Assembly (NCBI RefSeq): GCF_013464485.1
Contig: NZ_RAUX01000030.1
Span: 1-36,921 of the forward strand
Length of the DNA stretch: 36,921 nucleotides
Reading direction: 5' to 3'
Source of the DNA: Stenotrophomonas maltophilia
GTDB lineage: Bacteria; Pseudomonadota; Gammaproteobacteria; Xanthomonadales; Xanthomonadaceae
The first letter of the stretch is position 1; every line of letters begins with the position of its first letter. Below are positions 7,209 through 15,264 of this stretch, piece by piece. The notes below the pieces were generated by a model. It saw only the letters and a list, made by a program, of their open reading frames with translations, was not told where the DNA came from and did no database searches. The translations under genes and the position numbers were made by a program.

Positions 7209-8813
7209 TCAATACACGTCGCGCCGATACCGCCCGGCCAGCAGCAGCGCTTCTTTGCCGTCCGCACCCAGCACCTGCTCGATCACCGCATCCACCGCCG
7301 GGGCCATGCCCTGCAGGCTGCCGCAGACCAGGATCGTCGCGCCTTCATCCACCCACTGTCGCAGCGTTGCCGCTTCGGCCTGCAACCGGTCCTGCACATA
7401 GCGATGCGCGCCGCCGTCGCGGCTGAACACCGCATCCAGCCTTGCCAGCGTGCCGCCGGCCAGCATCGCCTGCAGTTCTTCACCGAAGTGGAAGTCGTGC
7501 GTGGCGGTGCGCTCACCAAACAGCAGCCAGGTCCGCCGCGCGCCACTGCGGGCACGTTCGTGCAGATGTGCGCGCAGTCCTGCGATGCCGGTACCGTTGC
7601 CGATCAGCAGCAGTGGTACGTCGGGCGCCACGCCATGGAAATTGTCATTGCGGCGCAGCCGCAGCTGCACCGGTTCACCGATGCCCGCGTAGTCGCACAG
7701 CCATCCGCTGCCGATGCCGGGCATGCCGTCGGCGCGAAGCTGTCGGCGCAGCAGCAGTTCCACCGCGCCGTCGGCCATCACCGAGGCAATGGAGTATTCG
7801 CGATGCGGCAGCGGCTGCAGCGTTGCCAGCAACGCCGGCAGATCGCCAGGCGCAACCAGCGAAGGCAGGTGTGACCGTTCGACGCGCGCCAGCAGCGTCT
7901 GTCCATCGTCCAGCACCGTATCTGCATCGAAGCCCTGTGCATCCAGCCACGCACGTGCGGTGTGGCGCGCATGCTGCGGGCCGATCTCGGCGATGTCTCC
8001 GGCCTGCCACCGCGCATCGGCAGTGTCCGGCGGTTGCAGGCGCAGCCAGTACACCGCGCCGCCCGGGCTGCCGGGATTCAGCTGCGCGCGCTGCAGCAGC
8101 GTCCATGGCTGGTACTCGGCCGGGCTCCAGTCGGGCAGCTCGCTGGCACCACCGCCGAGCTGGCCCAGCAGCTGCTGCCAATGGCGCAGCGCGGCCGGAT
8201 CGGCGTTGTCGACTTCAATCGCATCGAACAGTGGGTGCGCGCCGTGCTGGCGCAGCCACTGGTCAAGCTGATGGCCAAAACCACAGAAGTGGCCGTAGCT
8301 GCGGTCTCCCAGTGCGAGCACGCCATACTGCACGTGCTGCAGCGACGGCGGCGAGGCCATCACACCGCGCAGGAACGGCAGTGCGTGATCGGGTGGGTCG
8401 CCCTCTCCCGTGGTGCTGGCAATGAACAATGCACGCTGGCTCGCCGCCAGCAGTGAGGCGTCTACTTCGTGCAGCCCGCGCACGCGCACCGGCATACCTG
8501 CGCCTCGCAGCGCCTCGGCGCTGCGCCCGGCCAAGTCGCGGGCGAAACCGGTCTGGCTGGACCAGACCAGCAGGATCGGCATGGTATCGCCGGATGCGGC
8601 ATCGTCGCGCGGTCGCCCACGCCACCACAGTGCGGCGCAGGCCAGCGCATACAGCGCGGTGGCGATGATGGCGATCTGCGATTGCCGTGCCGGCGGTGCA
8701 CCCTGCCACCAGGCTTCGCCGAGATGCAGTCGCAACAGCGCCCAGGCGATCAGCGCCAGCACCATCAGTACAAGCGCGTTGCCAAGCCACGCGCGCGGCG
8801 GTCGAGTGCTCAT
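7209..8813 (-). CDS. Membrane-anchored CysJ-like flavoreductase (flavodoxin + FAD/NADPH domains)
   Basis: A 534-aa diflavin reductase. Two N-terminal membrane helices (about 11-30 and 46-64) are followed by a flavodoxin domain (FMN): WSSQTGFARDLA at 84-95, STTGEGDPPDHALPF and LALGDRSYGHFCGFG. A FAD domain with REYSIAS and a NADP domain with LIGNGTGIAGLRAHLHERA come next, ending in RRDVY, an aromatic C-terminus typical of ferredoxin-NADP reductase folds. It should move electrons from NADPH to a membrane or periplasmic partner. Its start overlaps apbE by 4 nt (ATGA), and it closes the PepSY-DUF2271-DUF4198-ApbE unit. DAASGDT (71-77), between membrane and flavodoxin domain, loosely resembles an ApbE flavinylation site. 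Role in ferric-siderophore reduction is inferred from context. Confidence 0.85.
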   Translation of the reverse strand: MSTRPPRAWLGNALVLMVLALIAWALLRLHLGEAWWQGAPPARQSQIAIIATALYALACAALWWRGRPRDDAASGDTMPILLVWSSQTGFARDLAGRSAEALRGAGMPVRVRGLHEVDASLLAASQRALFIASTTGEGDPPDHALPFLRGVMASPPSLQHVQYGVLALGDRSYGHFCGFGHQLDQWLRQHGAHPLFDAIEVDNADPAALRHWQQLLGQLGGGASELPDWSPAEYQPWTLLQRAQLNPGSPGGAVYWLRLQPPDTADARWQAGDIAEIGPQHARHTARAWLDAQGFDADTVLDDGQTLLARVERSHLPSLVAPGDLPALLATLQPLPHREYSIASVMADGAVELLLRRQLRADGMPGIGSGWLCDYAGIGEPVQLRLRRNDNFHGVAPDVPLLLIGNGTGIAGLRAHLHERARSGARRTWLLFGERTATHDFHFGEELQAMLAGGTLARLDAVFSRDGGAHRYVQDRLQAEAATLRQWVDEGATILVCGSLQGMAPAVDAVIEQVLGADGKEALLLAGRYRRDVY

Positions 8814-9781
8814 GCGTCCTGCTCGTCGAGCAGGCGCTGGAAGGCGCTGCTGAGGAATTCGCAGGGGCCTTCGGCGGCCCGTTGCAGGTAGCGCACGGCC
8901 AGCCCCTCGCGCTCGGCCAGTGCCATGCCGTGTTCGCGGCCGAGCACGGTGAGTGCGGTGGCCCAGGCATCGGCGTGCATGGCGTCGTCGGCCACCACGG
9001 TGACCGCTGCGGCGACCTGCCGCACCGGTCTGCCAGAGCGCGGGTCCAGGCTGTGACTGTAAGCCTCGCCACCGGCCTGGTACTGGTGCCAGCGATCGCC
9101 GGAGGTGGCCACGGCCTTGCCATCCAGTGCCAGCACCCGTGGCGGGGTATCGGTGTGCGCGTCTTCTTCCGGCGCCGACTCCACCAGCACGCGCCACCGC
9201 TGGTCGTCCGGTTTCCGGCCGTAGCCGGCCAGTTCGCCACCCACTTCGATCAGCGCTGCAGCAATGCCTTGTCCACGCAAACAAGCGGCCACGTGATCGA
9301 CGCCGAAGCCCTTCGCGATCGCAGAGAGATCCAGTTCCAGTCCACCCGGTTGCAGCAGCGCATTGTCCTGCCACTGCAGGCGCTGCCAACCGCAGCGATC
9401 ACGCGTGGCCTGCAGGGTAGCGTCGTTGGGCCGACGGCGCTCACCGGCGTGCGCTCCGAAACCCCACAGTGCAACCAGCGGACCGACGGTGGGATCGAAG
9501 GCGCCGCCACTGGCGGAAGCGATCGCCTGTGCGCAGGCCAGAACGTGGCGCGTTTCGGCGGGCAGCACGCACCATTGGCCGGGTTCGGCGCGGTTGTAGC
9601 GGCTCAGATCCGAGCCGGGCTCCCAGGTGCTCATCTGCGCGACCACCTCGTCCAGCCGCGCCTGGATGCCGGCATGCAGCGGGTGCAGGTCGCGCTGGCG
9701 CGGTGCGACCAGCGACACACTCCAGGTGGTGCCCATGGTGGTGCCACCGAGGCGGGCGATGTCGAGCTGGGGATCGGTCAT
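8810..9781 (-). CDS. apbE: FAD:protein FMN transferase ApbE
   Basis: A 323-aa ApbE-family enzyme that transfers FMN from FAD onto a Thr/Ser of a partner redox protein. Family motifs are clear: GTTMGTTWSV (13-22), GGAFDPTVGPLVALWGFG, LSAIAKGFGVDHVA, ALIEVGGEL and ATSGDRWHQYQ followed by YSHSLDPRSGRPV. Unlike many ApbE proteins it has no signal peptide or lipobox, and no exported extension is found upstream in frame. It should therefore act in the cytoplasm, where the flavodoxin domain of the next gene product also lies. It overlaps that gene by 4 nt. The operon suggests its target is a component of this reductase module, but no canonical SGAT site is seen in the neighbours. Confidence 0.88.
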   Translation of the reverse strand: MTDPQLDIARLGGTTMGTTWSVSLVAPRQRDLHPLHAGIQARLDEVVAQMSTWEPGSDLSRYNRAEPGQWCVLPAETRHVLACAQAIASASGGAFDPTVGPLVALWGFGAHAGERRRPNDATLQATRDRCGWQRLQWQDNALLQPGGLELDLSAIAKGFGVDHVAACLRGQGIAAALIEVGGELAGYGRKPDDQRWRVLVESAPEEDAHTDTPPRVLALDGKAVATSGDRWHQYQAGGEAYSHSLDPRSGRPVRQVAAAVTVVADDAMHADAWATALTVLGREHGMALAEREGLAVRYLQRAAEGPCEFLSSAFQRLLDEQDA

Positions 9782-9798
9782 GGTGGTGTGCTGCAGAT

Positions 9799-9824
9799 GC
9801 GATGCCGGGGCTGCCCGGCATCGC
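9799..9824 (-). other. Intercistronic hairpin between the DUF4198 gene and apbE
   Basis: GCGATGCCGGG and CCCGGCATCGC form a perfect 11-bp stem with a 4-nt loop in the 54-bp gap. There is no T-tract, so an mRNA-processing or stability element is more likely than a terminator. Confidence 0.5.
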
Positions 9825-9835
9825 GGTCCACGTCA

Positions 9836-10639
9836 TTACTGCGGCAGCACTTCCAGCGTGGCCACGTAGCTCAGGCGACGCTTGGCGGCCTGCTTGACCG
9901 AGGTCCTGTTGTCTTCGGTGCCGGTTTCCAGCCAGTACATGCCGGCTTCCGGCCAGGTCACCTTGATCTCGCCCTTGGCGTCGCTGGTCAGCTTCAGCTC
10001 GTCCTGCGCGTTGCGGTAGCGGGTGGCGCCGCGCACGATCTCGAATTCCAGGCCGGCGGCCGGCTTGCCATCAACCAGCACGCGGAACGTGGTTTCCTCA
10101 CCGGCGAACAGATCGTTCGGGTGGCCGACGGCGACGAGTTCGATGCCACGGTTGGTCGGTTTCAGCGCGGTGTCGTTCGGGGCGCCGTTGGTGACGAAGG
10201 TCTCCACGCGACCCACCGACTGGCTCACTTCCAGCTTCTTCGCATCCTTGGGCAGTTCGCCGAAGCTGGCGACGCTGCCGCGCCAGCGCTTGCGCTCGCC
10301 GTTCTGCTCGTAGGTGGCGAACAGGCCATCGTTGACCGAGGCGATGCGGTAGGTGCCCTGCTGCTTCAGTTCGATGTCGAACACGCTGCGGAACTTGCCA
10401 GTGGCCGCGTTCTGCGGCTGCACGCTGCTGCCGTCCGGCGCGGTGATGACCAGCGATTCCAGGCGCAGCGGCACATGGTTGAAGTAGAACAGGTCGTTGG
10501 AGACTGCACCGTCGACGGTGATCCACGGCGCGTTGCCGGCAATCACGGTCTGCGAGGGCAGCAGCCAGGCCTTGTGGGCCAGGGCGGAGAAGGGAAGGGC
10601 AGCGGCCAGAGCGGCGGCGAGGACGAGCGTGCGCTTCAT
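9836..10639 (-). CDS. Exported DUF4198-family protein
   Basis: This 267-aa protein has a signal peptide ([17 protein letters not shown], cleavage near 21-22) followed by HKAWLLPS, the usual start of mature DUF4198 domains. [35 protein letters not shown] and the DNRTS region give the beta-sandwich pattern of the family. DUF4198 proteins are periplasmic and are often found with metal uptake or TonB systems, but their chemistry is not known. Here the gene sits between DUF2271 and apbE. I chose ATG 10639 because the longer frame adds 12 residues ahead of an intact signal peptide. Confidence 0.82.
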   Translation of the reverse strand: MKRTLVLAAALAAALPFSALAHKAWLLPSQTVIAGNAPWITVDGAVSNDLFYFNHVPLRLESLVITAPDGSSVQPQNAATGKFRSVFDIELKQQGTYRIASVNDGLFATYEQNGERKRWRGSVASFGELPKDAKKLEVSQSVGRVETFVTNGAPNDTALKPTNRGIELVAVGHPNDLFAGEETTFRVLVDGKPAAGLEFEIVRGATRYRNAQDELKLTSDAKGEIKVTWPEAGMYWLETGTEDNRTSVKQAAKRRLSYVATLEVLPQ

Positions 10640-10680
10640 GCGGAAGACTCCAGTGGATACGGGGTGACGCGACATGGAGA

Positions 10681-10703
10681 AGGGGATTACGACTTAATCC
10701 CCT
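10681..10703 (-). other. Intercistronic hairpin between the DUF2271 and DUF4198 genes
   Basis: AGGGGATTA and TAATCCCCT form a perfect 9-bp stem around a 5-nt loop in the 75-bp gap. There is no T-tract. It may set relative expression within the operon. Confidence 0.5.
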
Positions 10704-10714
10704 CCGTCCCCTTT

Positions 10715-11233
10715 TCAGGGTTTGACGGCGAGGGTGACCTGGCCCAGTTCGGTGGCGCCCTGCGCCTTGCCGTTCTGCGCGGCGGTGGCCGGCCAGGTGA
10801 AGGGGATCTTCAGCAGTTCACGGCCGCCGACTTCGCGCACCGCTTCCACCACCAGGGTGTAGTTGCCCGGGGCCAGCTGCTTCAGGGCCGGCTGCTTGTC
10901 GTTGAACGACAGGGCGTGCTTGCCGGCGGGGCGGGTCGGGCCGGTCACGCCGTCTACCGGCACCTGCAGGGTGCGGCCGCTCTTGCGCCACCACTGGCGC
11001 AGGTCGGGCAGCCACTTGGTGCCGTGGCCTTCGCTGTTGCTGGTCTGCTGGTACCAGACCGACAGGTTGGCGGCGACCTTCTGGTCGGCACCTTCCAGCC
11101 ACACCGCCACATACGGGCGGTGGTATTCGGCCACGTTGAGCTTGGGCACTTCGACGTTGATGTCGAGGGTGGTGGCATAGGCCGGCGAGGTGGCCAGCAG
11201 GCCGCTGAGGGCGATGGTCAGGGTGACGCGCAT
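10715..11233 (-). CDS. Exported DUF2271-family protein
   Basis: This 172-aa protein has a signal peptide (LTIALSGLLATSPAYA-T) and a mature DUF2271 domain. Conserved stretches are YVAVWLEG (about 41-48), TKWLPDLRQWWRKSGR (about 73-88), DGVTGPTRPAG and YTLVVEAVREVGGRELLKIPFTWP. The Trp/aromatic-rich beta-sandwich suggests ligand or protein binding in the periplasm, but no reaction is known. DUF2271 genes commonly sit beside PepSY and ApbE genes, as here. The gap to the PepSY gene is 29 nt. Confidence 0.82.
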   Translation of the reverse strand: MRVTLTIALSGLLATSPAYATTLDINVEVPKLNVAEYHRPYVAVWLEGADQKVAANLSVWYQQTSNSEGHGTKWLPDLRQWWRKSGRTLQVPVDGVTGPTRPAGKHALSFNDKQPALKQLAPGNYTLVVEAVREVGGRELLKIPFTWPATAAQNGKAQGATELGQVTLAVKP

Positions 11234-11262
11234 GGGGCGGCTCCGAAGGGAACGGATGGAAG

Positions 11263-11901
11263 TCAGTGGATCAGCAGCAGGGCGATCAGCAGTGGAATCA
11301 TCAGGCCCAGGCCGACCAGCGGCCAGGTCATGCGCCGCTGCCGCGCATGCAGGTGCAGCAGGAACAGGCCGGTGATGCAGAACACCAGGCAGGCCACGGC
11401 GAACAGATCAAGGAACCAGCCCCAGGCCGGGCCGGCGTTGCGGCCCTTGTGCAGGTCGTTGAGGTAGGACACGACGCCGCGCGAGGTGGATTCGTATTCC
11501 ACGGCGCCGGTTTCGCGATCAATGCTCAGCCAAGCGTCGCCGCCGGGGCGCGGCAGCGACAGGTAGATTTCCTCGGCCGACCACTCGGCGGGGCGCCCGC
11601 CGATGGCGATGCCCAGCTGCGTATCCAGCCACTGCCGGGCCGGGCGCGGGATCGGTGCGTTGCCGTCTTCGCGCGTACCCAAGTGGCCGAGCAGCTCGGC
11701 CGGCAGCTCCAGGTGCTGGTTCTGCACCTGCGGCTTGGCCTCGATCTTCGCCGCGTGGTTGAGGGTCAGGCCGGTCACCGCGAACAACAGCATGCCGATC
11801 AGGCAGACCGCCGAACTGATCCAATGCCACTGATGCAGCGTCCGCAGCCAGAAGCCACGGCTCTGTTGCTGCTGCACGGTGGAGGAGGCAGGACGGCTCA
11901 C
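11263..11901 (-). CDS. PepSY-associated TM helix protein, putative ferric reductase component
   Basis: This 212-aa inner-membrane protein carries a PepSY-type periplasmic domain between helices. TM1 spans about residues 26-47 ([22 protein letters not shown]), TM2 about 161-182 ([23 protein letters not shown]) and TM3 about 191-211. His residues line the membrane edges: HQWHW (23-27), the His in LNDLHKG and LLHLHA. This fits haem or quinol-linked electron transfer in the PepSY_TM family. It heads the five-gene unit behind a promoter with a Fur-like box (11932-11960). It probably partners the flavoreductase at the operon's end. The reductase role is inferred. Confidence 0.82.
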   Translation of the reverse strand: MSRPASSTVQQQQSRGFWLRTLHQWHWISSAVCLIGMLLFAVTGLTLNHAAKIEAKPQVQNQHLELPAELLGHLGTREDGNAPIPRPARQWLDTQLGIAIGGRPAEWSAEEIYLSLPRPGGDAWLSIDRETGAVEYESTSRGVVSYLNDLHKGRNAGPAWGWFLDLFAVACLVFCITGLFLLHLHARQRRMTWPLVGLGLMIPLLIALLLIH

Positions 11902-11931
11902 GGCACGGTTCGAGGCGGACAGGGACTGCCC

Positions 11932-11960
11932 ATTACATCATTGGTGAGAATAGCTCGCAA
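11932..11960 (-). promoter_or_regulatory. Promoter with Fur-like box for the PepSY-apbE operon
   Basis: On the minus strand, TTGCGA (11960-11955), a 17-bp spacer and TGTAAT (11937-11932) form a good sigma70-like promoter. The sequence TGCGAGCTATTCTCA (11959-11945) overlaps the -35 and spacer. It matches the 7-1-7 Fur consensus at 9 of 14 positions by my count, with 6 of 7 in the right half. Iron repression is inferred. Confidence 0.55.
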
Positions 11961-11997
11961 TTGCGTGTCGTTCTGTATCCCAGAGGGGGTTATCGGT

Positions 11998-12119
11998 TGC
12001 CGGCCAGCGGCCGGCACTACCGCAGGTCGGTAGATCCACGCCACGCGTGGATGATGCGGTGCCAACCAAGATTGGCACCCACCAGAGCAGGGCACTGCCG
12101 GCCGGCGGCCGGCAGTGCC
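11998..12119. repeat. Composite REP/SMAG cluster and receptor 3'-end palindrome
   Basis: Four palindromes occur in order. TGCCGGCC/GGCCGGCA with CTAC lies at 11998-12020. GTAG with an ATCCACGC/GCGTGGAT stem lies at 12030-12052. GGTGCCAA/TTGGCACC lies at 12058-12079. A 13-bp perfect stem GGCACTGCCGGCC/GGCCGGCAGTGCC lies at 12091-12119, only 12 nt after the TonB-receptor stop. Modules two and three repeat the order seen at 7124-7190. The last stem probably marks the receptor mRNA end. Confidence 0.7.
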
Positions 12120-12131
12120 GATGCGCGGCGA

Positions 12132-14552
12132 TCAGAACTTCGCGTTCAACGAGATCCAGTAGCTGCGGCGCTGGTCCTTGGTTGCGTAGTCGTCCACGCA
12201 GTTGAACTCGCTGGGATTGAGCAACAGGCACGACTGCGAGACGAAGTCCTTGTCGAACAGGTTGTTGACCCGTGCGTTCACCGTCAGCCACGGCGTGGCC
12301 TTCCAGCTGCCGCCGAGGTGGAAGATGGTGTAGTCCTCGTAGTAGCGGGTGTGGCTGGTACCGTTGGCATCGAGCAGGGTGTCGCGGTAACGGTCGTAGC
12401 GGCCTTCGCCAATCAGCGACACGCTGACCGCGTCATTGATCTGCCAGTTGAGGCTGGCGTTGGCCATGTGCTTGGCCGGTGTGGTGCCGGTGATCGGCAG
12501 CCCCTTCTGCGGGCCGCTTGTCTGCTCGCTCTTGGTCCAGGTGTAGTTGCCGCGCAGCTGCAGGCTGTCGAGCAGGTCGACGTGGCCGGCCAGTTCGGCA
12601 CCCCGGGTCTCGGCCTTGTCGATGTTCACGCTCTGGGTGAACGTGCTGTAGCCAAGCGCCGCCCAGCCCGGGCCGATGTCCACGCAGTAGCCGCTGCCGG
12701 CCGGCGCCACTTCGCAGTTCGGGAAGGTGCCGCCGCTGGCGATCTTGTCCTCGAACTTGTTGATGAAGCCGGTGACGTTGAAGCCCCAGCGCTGGCCTTC
12801 GTAGTACGCAGCCAGCTCGTAGTTGGTGCTGGTTTCAGGTTTCAGGTTCGGCGAGCCCACCAGCGGCAGCACGCCCTGGCCACCGAAACCGGTGATGCCC
12901 GGGAACAGCTGGTCCGGTCGCGGCGTCTTGTAGCCGGTGCTGACGCCACCCTTGAAGGTCCAGGCGTCGCTGGCATTCCACACCAGGTAGCCGCGCGGGC
13001 TGAGATGGCTGCCGAAAATGTTGTGATCGTCGTAGCGCAGGCCGAAGGTAGCGGTGAGGGTATCGGTCAGCGCCCAGTTGTCCTCGGCGAACAGGGCCCA
13101 CATGCGGTGCTTCTGCTTGGTGTTGCTGCGATAACCGGCGCCGTCCATGCCGAACACGCCATCGATCATGTCGGTGTCGTTGTACTGGCCGCCGACGGTC
13201 AGCTTGTGCGCGCCGAAGTCCAGGTCCAGCATCGTGTCGAGCACGTAGCCTTCCAGTTCCATGGTGCGCAGCGGGCGCGGCAGGAAGACCTGCAGGCGTG
13301 CCATTTCGCTGGGGTTGAGGGCAGTCAGCGCATTGCCGCGGCCGGCCGCACAGTTGTTGGCCGCGCCGGTACGACGGCAGACGTCATTCCACAGCGTCTG
13401 CAGGTTGGCACGCTCGTCCAGGGTCAGCGGCAGCGAGCGGCCCAGATTGCTGCTCTTGCTATGGGTCAGCGAGGTCTGCCAGGTGCCGAAGCTGTAGCGG
13501 CCCTGGTGGGTCAGCGACAGCTGATCACGCTCGTAGCGCTGGTAGGCGGTGTAGCCCACGCGCGGCTGCACCACGCGGCGGGTGACCGTGCCGCTGCTGT
13601 TCGGGTTCGGGATGACAGCATTGCCGACGCGCCACAGGCTGGCCAGGCTGTCCAAGGTGCCGGTCTGGCCTTCACTGTTGTCGTACTTCTGCCGCGAGAC
13701 GTCGTAGTCCAGCCACAGCTCATGGTCATCGTTGACGCGGAAGTCCAAGCGTACGCCGGTGTTCCAGTTGGTGTTGGCCACCGACTTGCCACCACCACCG
13801 AAGCCGATGCTGCGCTCCCACAGCATGCCGTCGGGCAGGGTCAGTGCATCCCATTCCGGGTTCGATGCCTTGGCATCGTAGTAGCTGCCGCGCACGGCCA
13901 GGCTGAGGCGGTCCTTCAGCAGTGGGCCGCTCACGTACAGGTCGGTGGTACGGGCATCACCGAACTGGTCGTCCTGCTGCACGGTGAAGCCCTGGGTGAG
14001 CGCGCCGTGCCAGCTGTCCTGGTTGCGGCGGGTGATGATGTTGATCACGCCGCCCATCGCGTCCGAGCCGTACAGGGTGGACATCGGGCCACGCACCACT
14101 TCGATGCGCTCGATCGCGTCCAGCGGTGGCAGGTAGGCGAACTGGCCGCCGCCGAAGTTGTTCGGGTACAACTGGCCGACGTTGCTCTGGCGGCGGCCGT
14201 CGATCAGCACCAGTGTGTATTCGGACGGCAGGCCGCGCATCGAGATGGTGGCGCGGCCGTTCTTGTCGGTGGCCTCCAGGCCGACGTCGATGCCTTCGAC
14301 GTCGCGCAATGCATCGACCAGATTGGTGTAGGGGCGCTTGCTCAGTTCCTCGCGGCTTACCACGCTGATGCTGGCGGGTGCGTCGACCACTTTCTGTTCA
14401 AAGCCGGAGGCGGTGACCACCACCTTGTCCAGCGTCTGCGGCGCGCCGGAAGCGTCACCATGGGCGAAGGCAGGGGCCGACATCGCCGCCAGCAGGGCGC
14501 TGGTCAGCAGGGTACGGGGCAGGGACGAACGGACACGATGGCGCTGGGCCAT
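12132..14552 (-). CDS. TonB-dependent outer-membrane receptor, CirA/FepA-like
   Basis: A predicted 806-aa receptor. The signal peptide (residues 1-30, LLTSALLAAMSAPAFA-H) precedes a TonB box-like LDKVVVTASG. The plug domain has PASISVVSREEL, ISMRGLPSEYTLVLIDGRRQSN and IERIEVVRGPMSTLYGSDAMGGVINIITRR. The barrel ends in a C-terminal Phe (SLNAKF). The plug pattern LPSEYTLVLIDGRR and PMSTLYGSDAMGG is closest to CirA/FepA catecholate receptors. The ATG at 14552 has GAGG about 9 nt upstream; a longer frame to 14609 lacks that and delays the signal peptide. It follows a small membrane-protein gene and a Fur-like promoter. Ligand cannot be told from sequence. Confidence 0.87.
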   Translation of the reverse strand: MAQRHRVRSSLPRTLLTSALLAAMSAPAFAHGDASGAPQTLDKVVVTASGFEQKVVDAPASISVVSREELSKRPYTNLVDALRDVEGIDVGLEATDKNGRATISMRGLPSEYTLVLIDGRRQSNVGQLYPNNFGGGQFAYLPPLDAIERIEVVRGPMSTLYGSDAMGGVINIITRRNQDSWHGALTQGFTVQQDDQFGDARTTDLYVSGPLLKDRLSLAVRGSYYDAKASNPEWDALTLPDGMLWERSIGFGGGGKSVANTNWNTGVRLDFRVNDDHELWLDYDVSRQKYDNSEGQTGTLDSLASLWRVGNAVIPNPNSSGTVTRRVVQPRVGYTAYQRYERDQLSLTHQGRYSFGTWQTSLTHSKSSNLGRSLPLTLDERANLQTLWNDVCRRTGAANNCAAGRGNALTALNPSEMARLQVFLPRPLRTMELEGYVLDTMLDLDFGAHKLTVGGQYNDTDMIDGVFGMDGAGYRSNTKQKHRMWALFAEDNWALTDTLTATFGLRYDDHNIFGSHLSPRGYLVWNASDAWTFKGGVSTGYKTPRPDQLFPGITGFGGQGVLPLVGSPNLKPETSTNYELAAYYEGQRWGFNVTGFINKFEDKIASGGTFPNCEVAPAGSGYCVDIGPGWAALGYSTFTQSVNIDKAETRGAELAGHVDLLDSLQLRGNYTWTKSEQTSGPQKGLPITGTTPAKHMANASLNWQINDAVSVSLIGEGRYDRYRDTLLDANGTSHTRYYEDYTIFHLGGSWKATPWLTVNARVNNLFDKDFVSQSCLLLNPSEFNCVDDYATKDQRRSYWISLNAKF

Positions 14553-14662
14553 GGCAGTAACCTCGAAGGATGCAGGATGGTGCGATGCCAGGCGCGAACG
14601 GCGCGGCATGCACGGGAAGCCCGGTCAGGGGCGGCAGGGATGAAGCAGGCAGCGGCGTGCAG

Positions 14663-14686
14663 GCGTGACCACTTGCGCGGTCACGC
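14663..14686 (-). other. Hairpin between the small ORF and the first TonB receptor
   Basis: GCGTGACC and GGTCACGC form a perfect 8-bp stem with an 8-nt loop, 11 nt after the small gene's stop. A comparable hairpin occurs at the same place in the second receptor unit (18416-18433). No T-tract follows, so partial termination or RNA stability are both possible. Confidence 0.45.
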
Positions 14687-14697
14687 TGGGCCGTGGA

Positions 14698-15099
14698 TCA
14701 GGCGAGCGGCGGTGCCTGGCCGCGTTGCTGGCGACGCCCGGGCGCGTCGGCCCAGGGCATGTCCGGAGCGGCCAGCGGCCAGTCCGGGCGCACGCCAGGC
14801 ATGGCCGGCGTGGCAGGAACGAGTTCAAGTTCGGTGCGCAGCCACTGGCTGGCCAGCAGCAGTGGGGGGTGTGCCTTTTCGGCCGACTTCACTGGAGCAG
14901 AGGCACAGCGGCGCACCTTGGCCGGTGCTTCTTCCTGCAAGGGACTTTCGCCACCGCGTTCTTCCAGCGGTACCTGAAACGTCACTGCGGCGGTTGTGTG
15001 CGGCAGCAGCGGCAGGGTACCCAGCAGCAAGGCCAGCATCGCCACCCACGCCAGCAGGCTGGCCAGCGCAGGACGCTGGCCGCGCATGGCGGTGCCCAT
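14698..15099 (-). CDS. Small membrane-anchored or exported protein preceding a TonB receptor
   Basis: This is a hypothetical protein of about 133 aa. After a short basic start (RGQRPALASLL) one hydrophobic stretch (WVAMLALLLGTLPLLPH, about 17-34) looks like a signal anchor. The rest is Pro/Ala/Glu-rich and polar, with one Cys, ending GQAPPLA. I do not recognise a family. The start is uncertain. ATG 15099 leaves a leader of about 85 nt behind the predicted promoter, while TTG 15183 or ATG 15180 would begin almost at the transcription start and inside a hairpin (15162-15179). The protein at 18458-18850 has the same design and a similar GQAPP end, and also precedes a TonB receptor. Confidence 0.55.
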   Translation of the reverse strand: MGTAMRGQRPALASLLAWVAMLALLLGTLPLLPHTTAAVTFQVPLEERGGESPLQEEAPAKVRRCASAPVKSAEKAHPPLLLASQWLRTELELVPATPAMPGVRPDWPLAAPDMPWADAPGRRQQRGQAPPLA

Positions 15100-15192
15100 C
15101 TTGCGATGGATCAGTGGACGAGGGCGAAGCGGGCGCAGCAAGCAGGGGTCCCCGGGCGGTCTGCCGGCAGTGGCCGGCATCAACGGGGCGTG

Positions 15193-15237
15193 ATTGTAAT
15201 GAGAGCCGTTAGCTGTTGCAAATGAGAATGATTGCTA
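15193..15237 (-). promoter_or_regulatory. Fur box and promoter of the CirA-like receptor unit
   Basis: On the minus strand TTGCAA (15221-15216), a 17-bp spacer and TACAAT (15198-15193) form a near-consensus promoter. The plus-strand sequence TGAGAATGATTGCTA (15223-15237) directly upstream matches the 7-1-7 Fur consensus at 10 of 14 positions by my count. Transcription would start near 15186. It lies just beyond the piuC stop. Confidence 0.65.
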
Positions 15238-15264
15238 AAGGGTCGCGGGGTAGCCGGAAGCGGC

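Noticed and set aside
8687-15212. Very long plus-strand open frames (up to about 1080 codons) across the iron region
   Set aside because: They run antisense to well-supported minus-strand genes. High G+C makes such shadow frames common. Their translations are His/Gln/Ala/Arg-rich with no family features.
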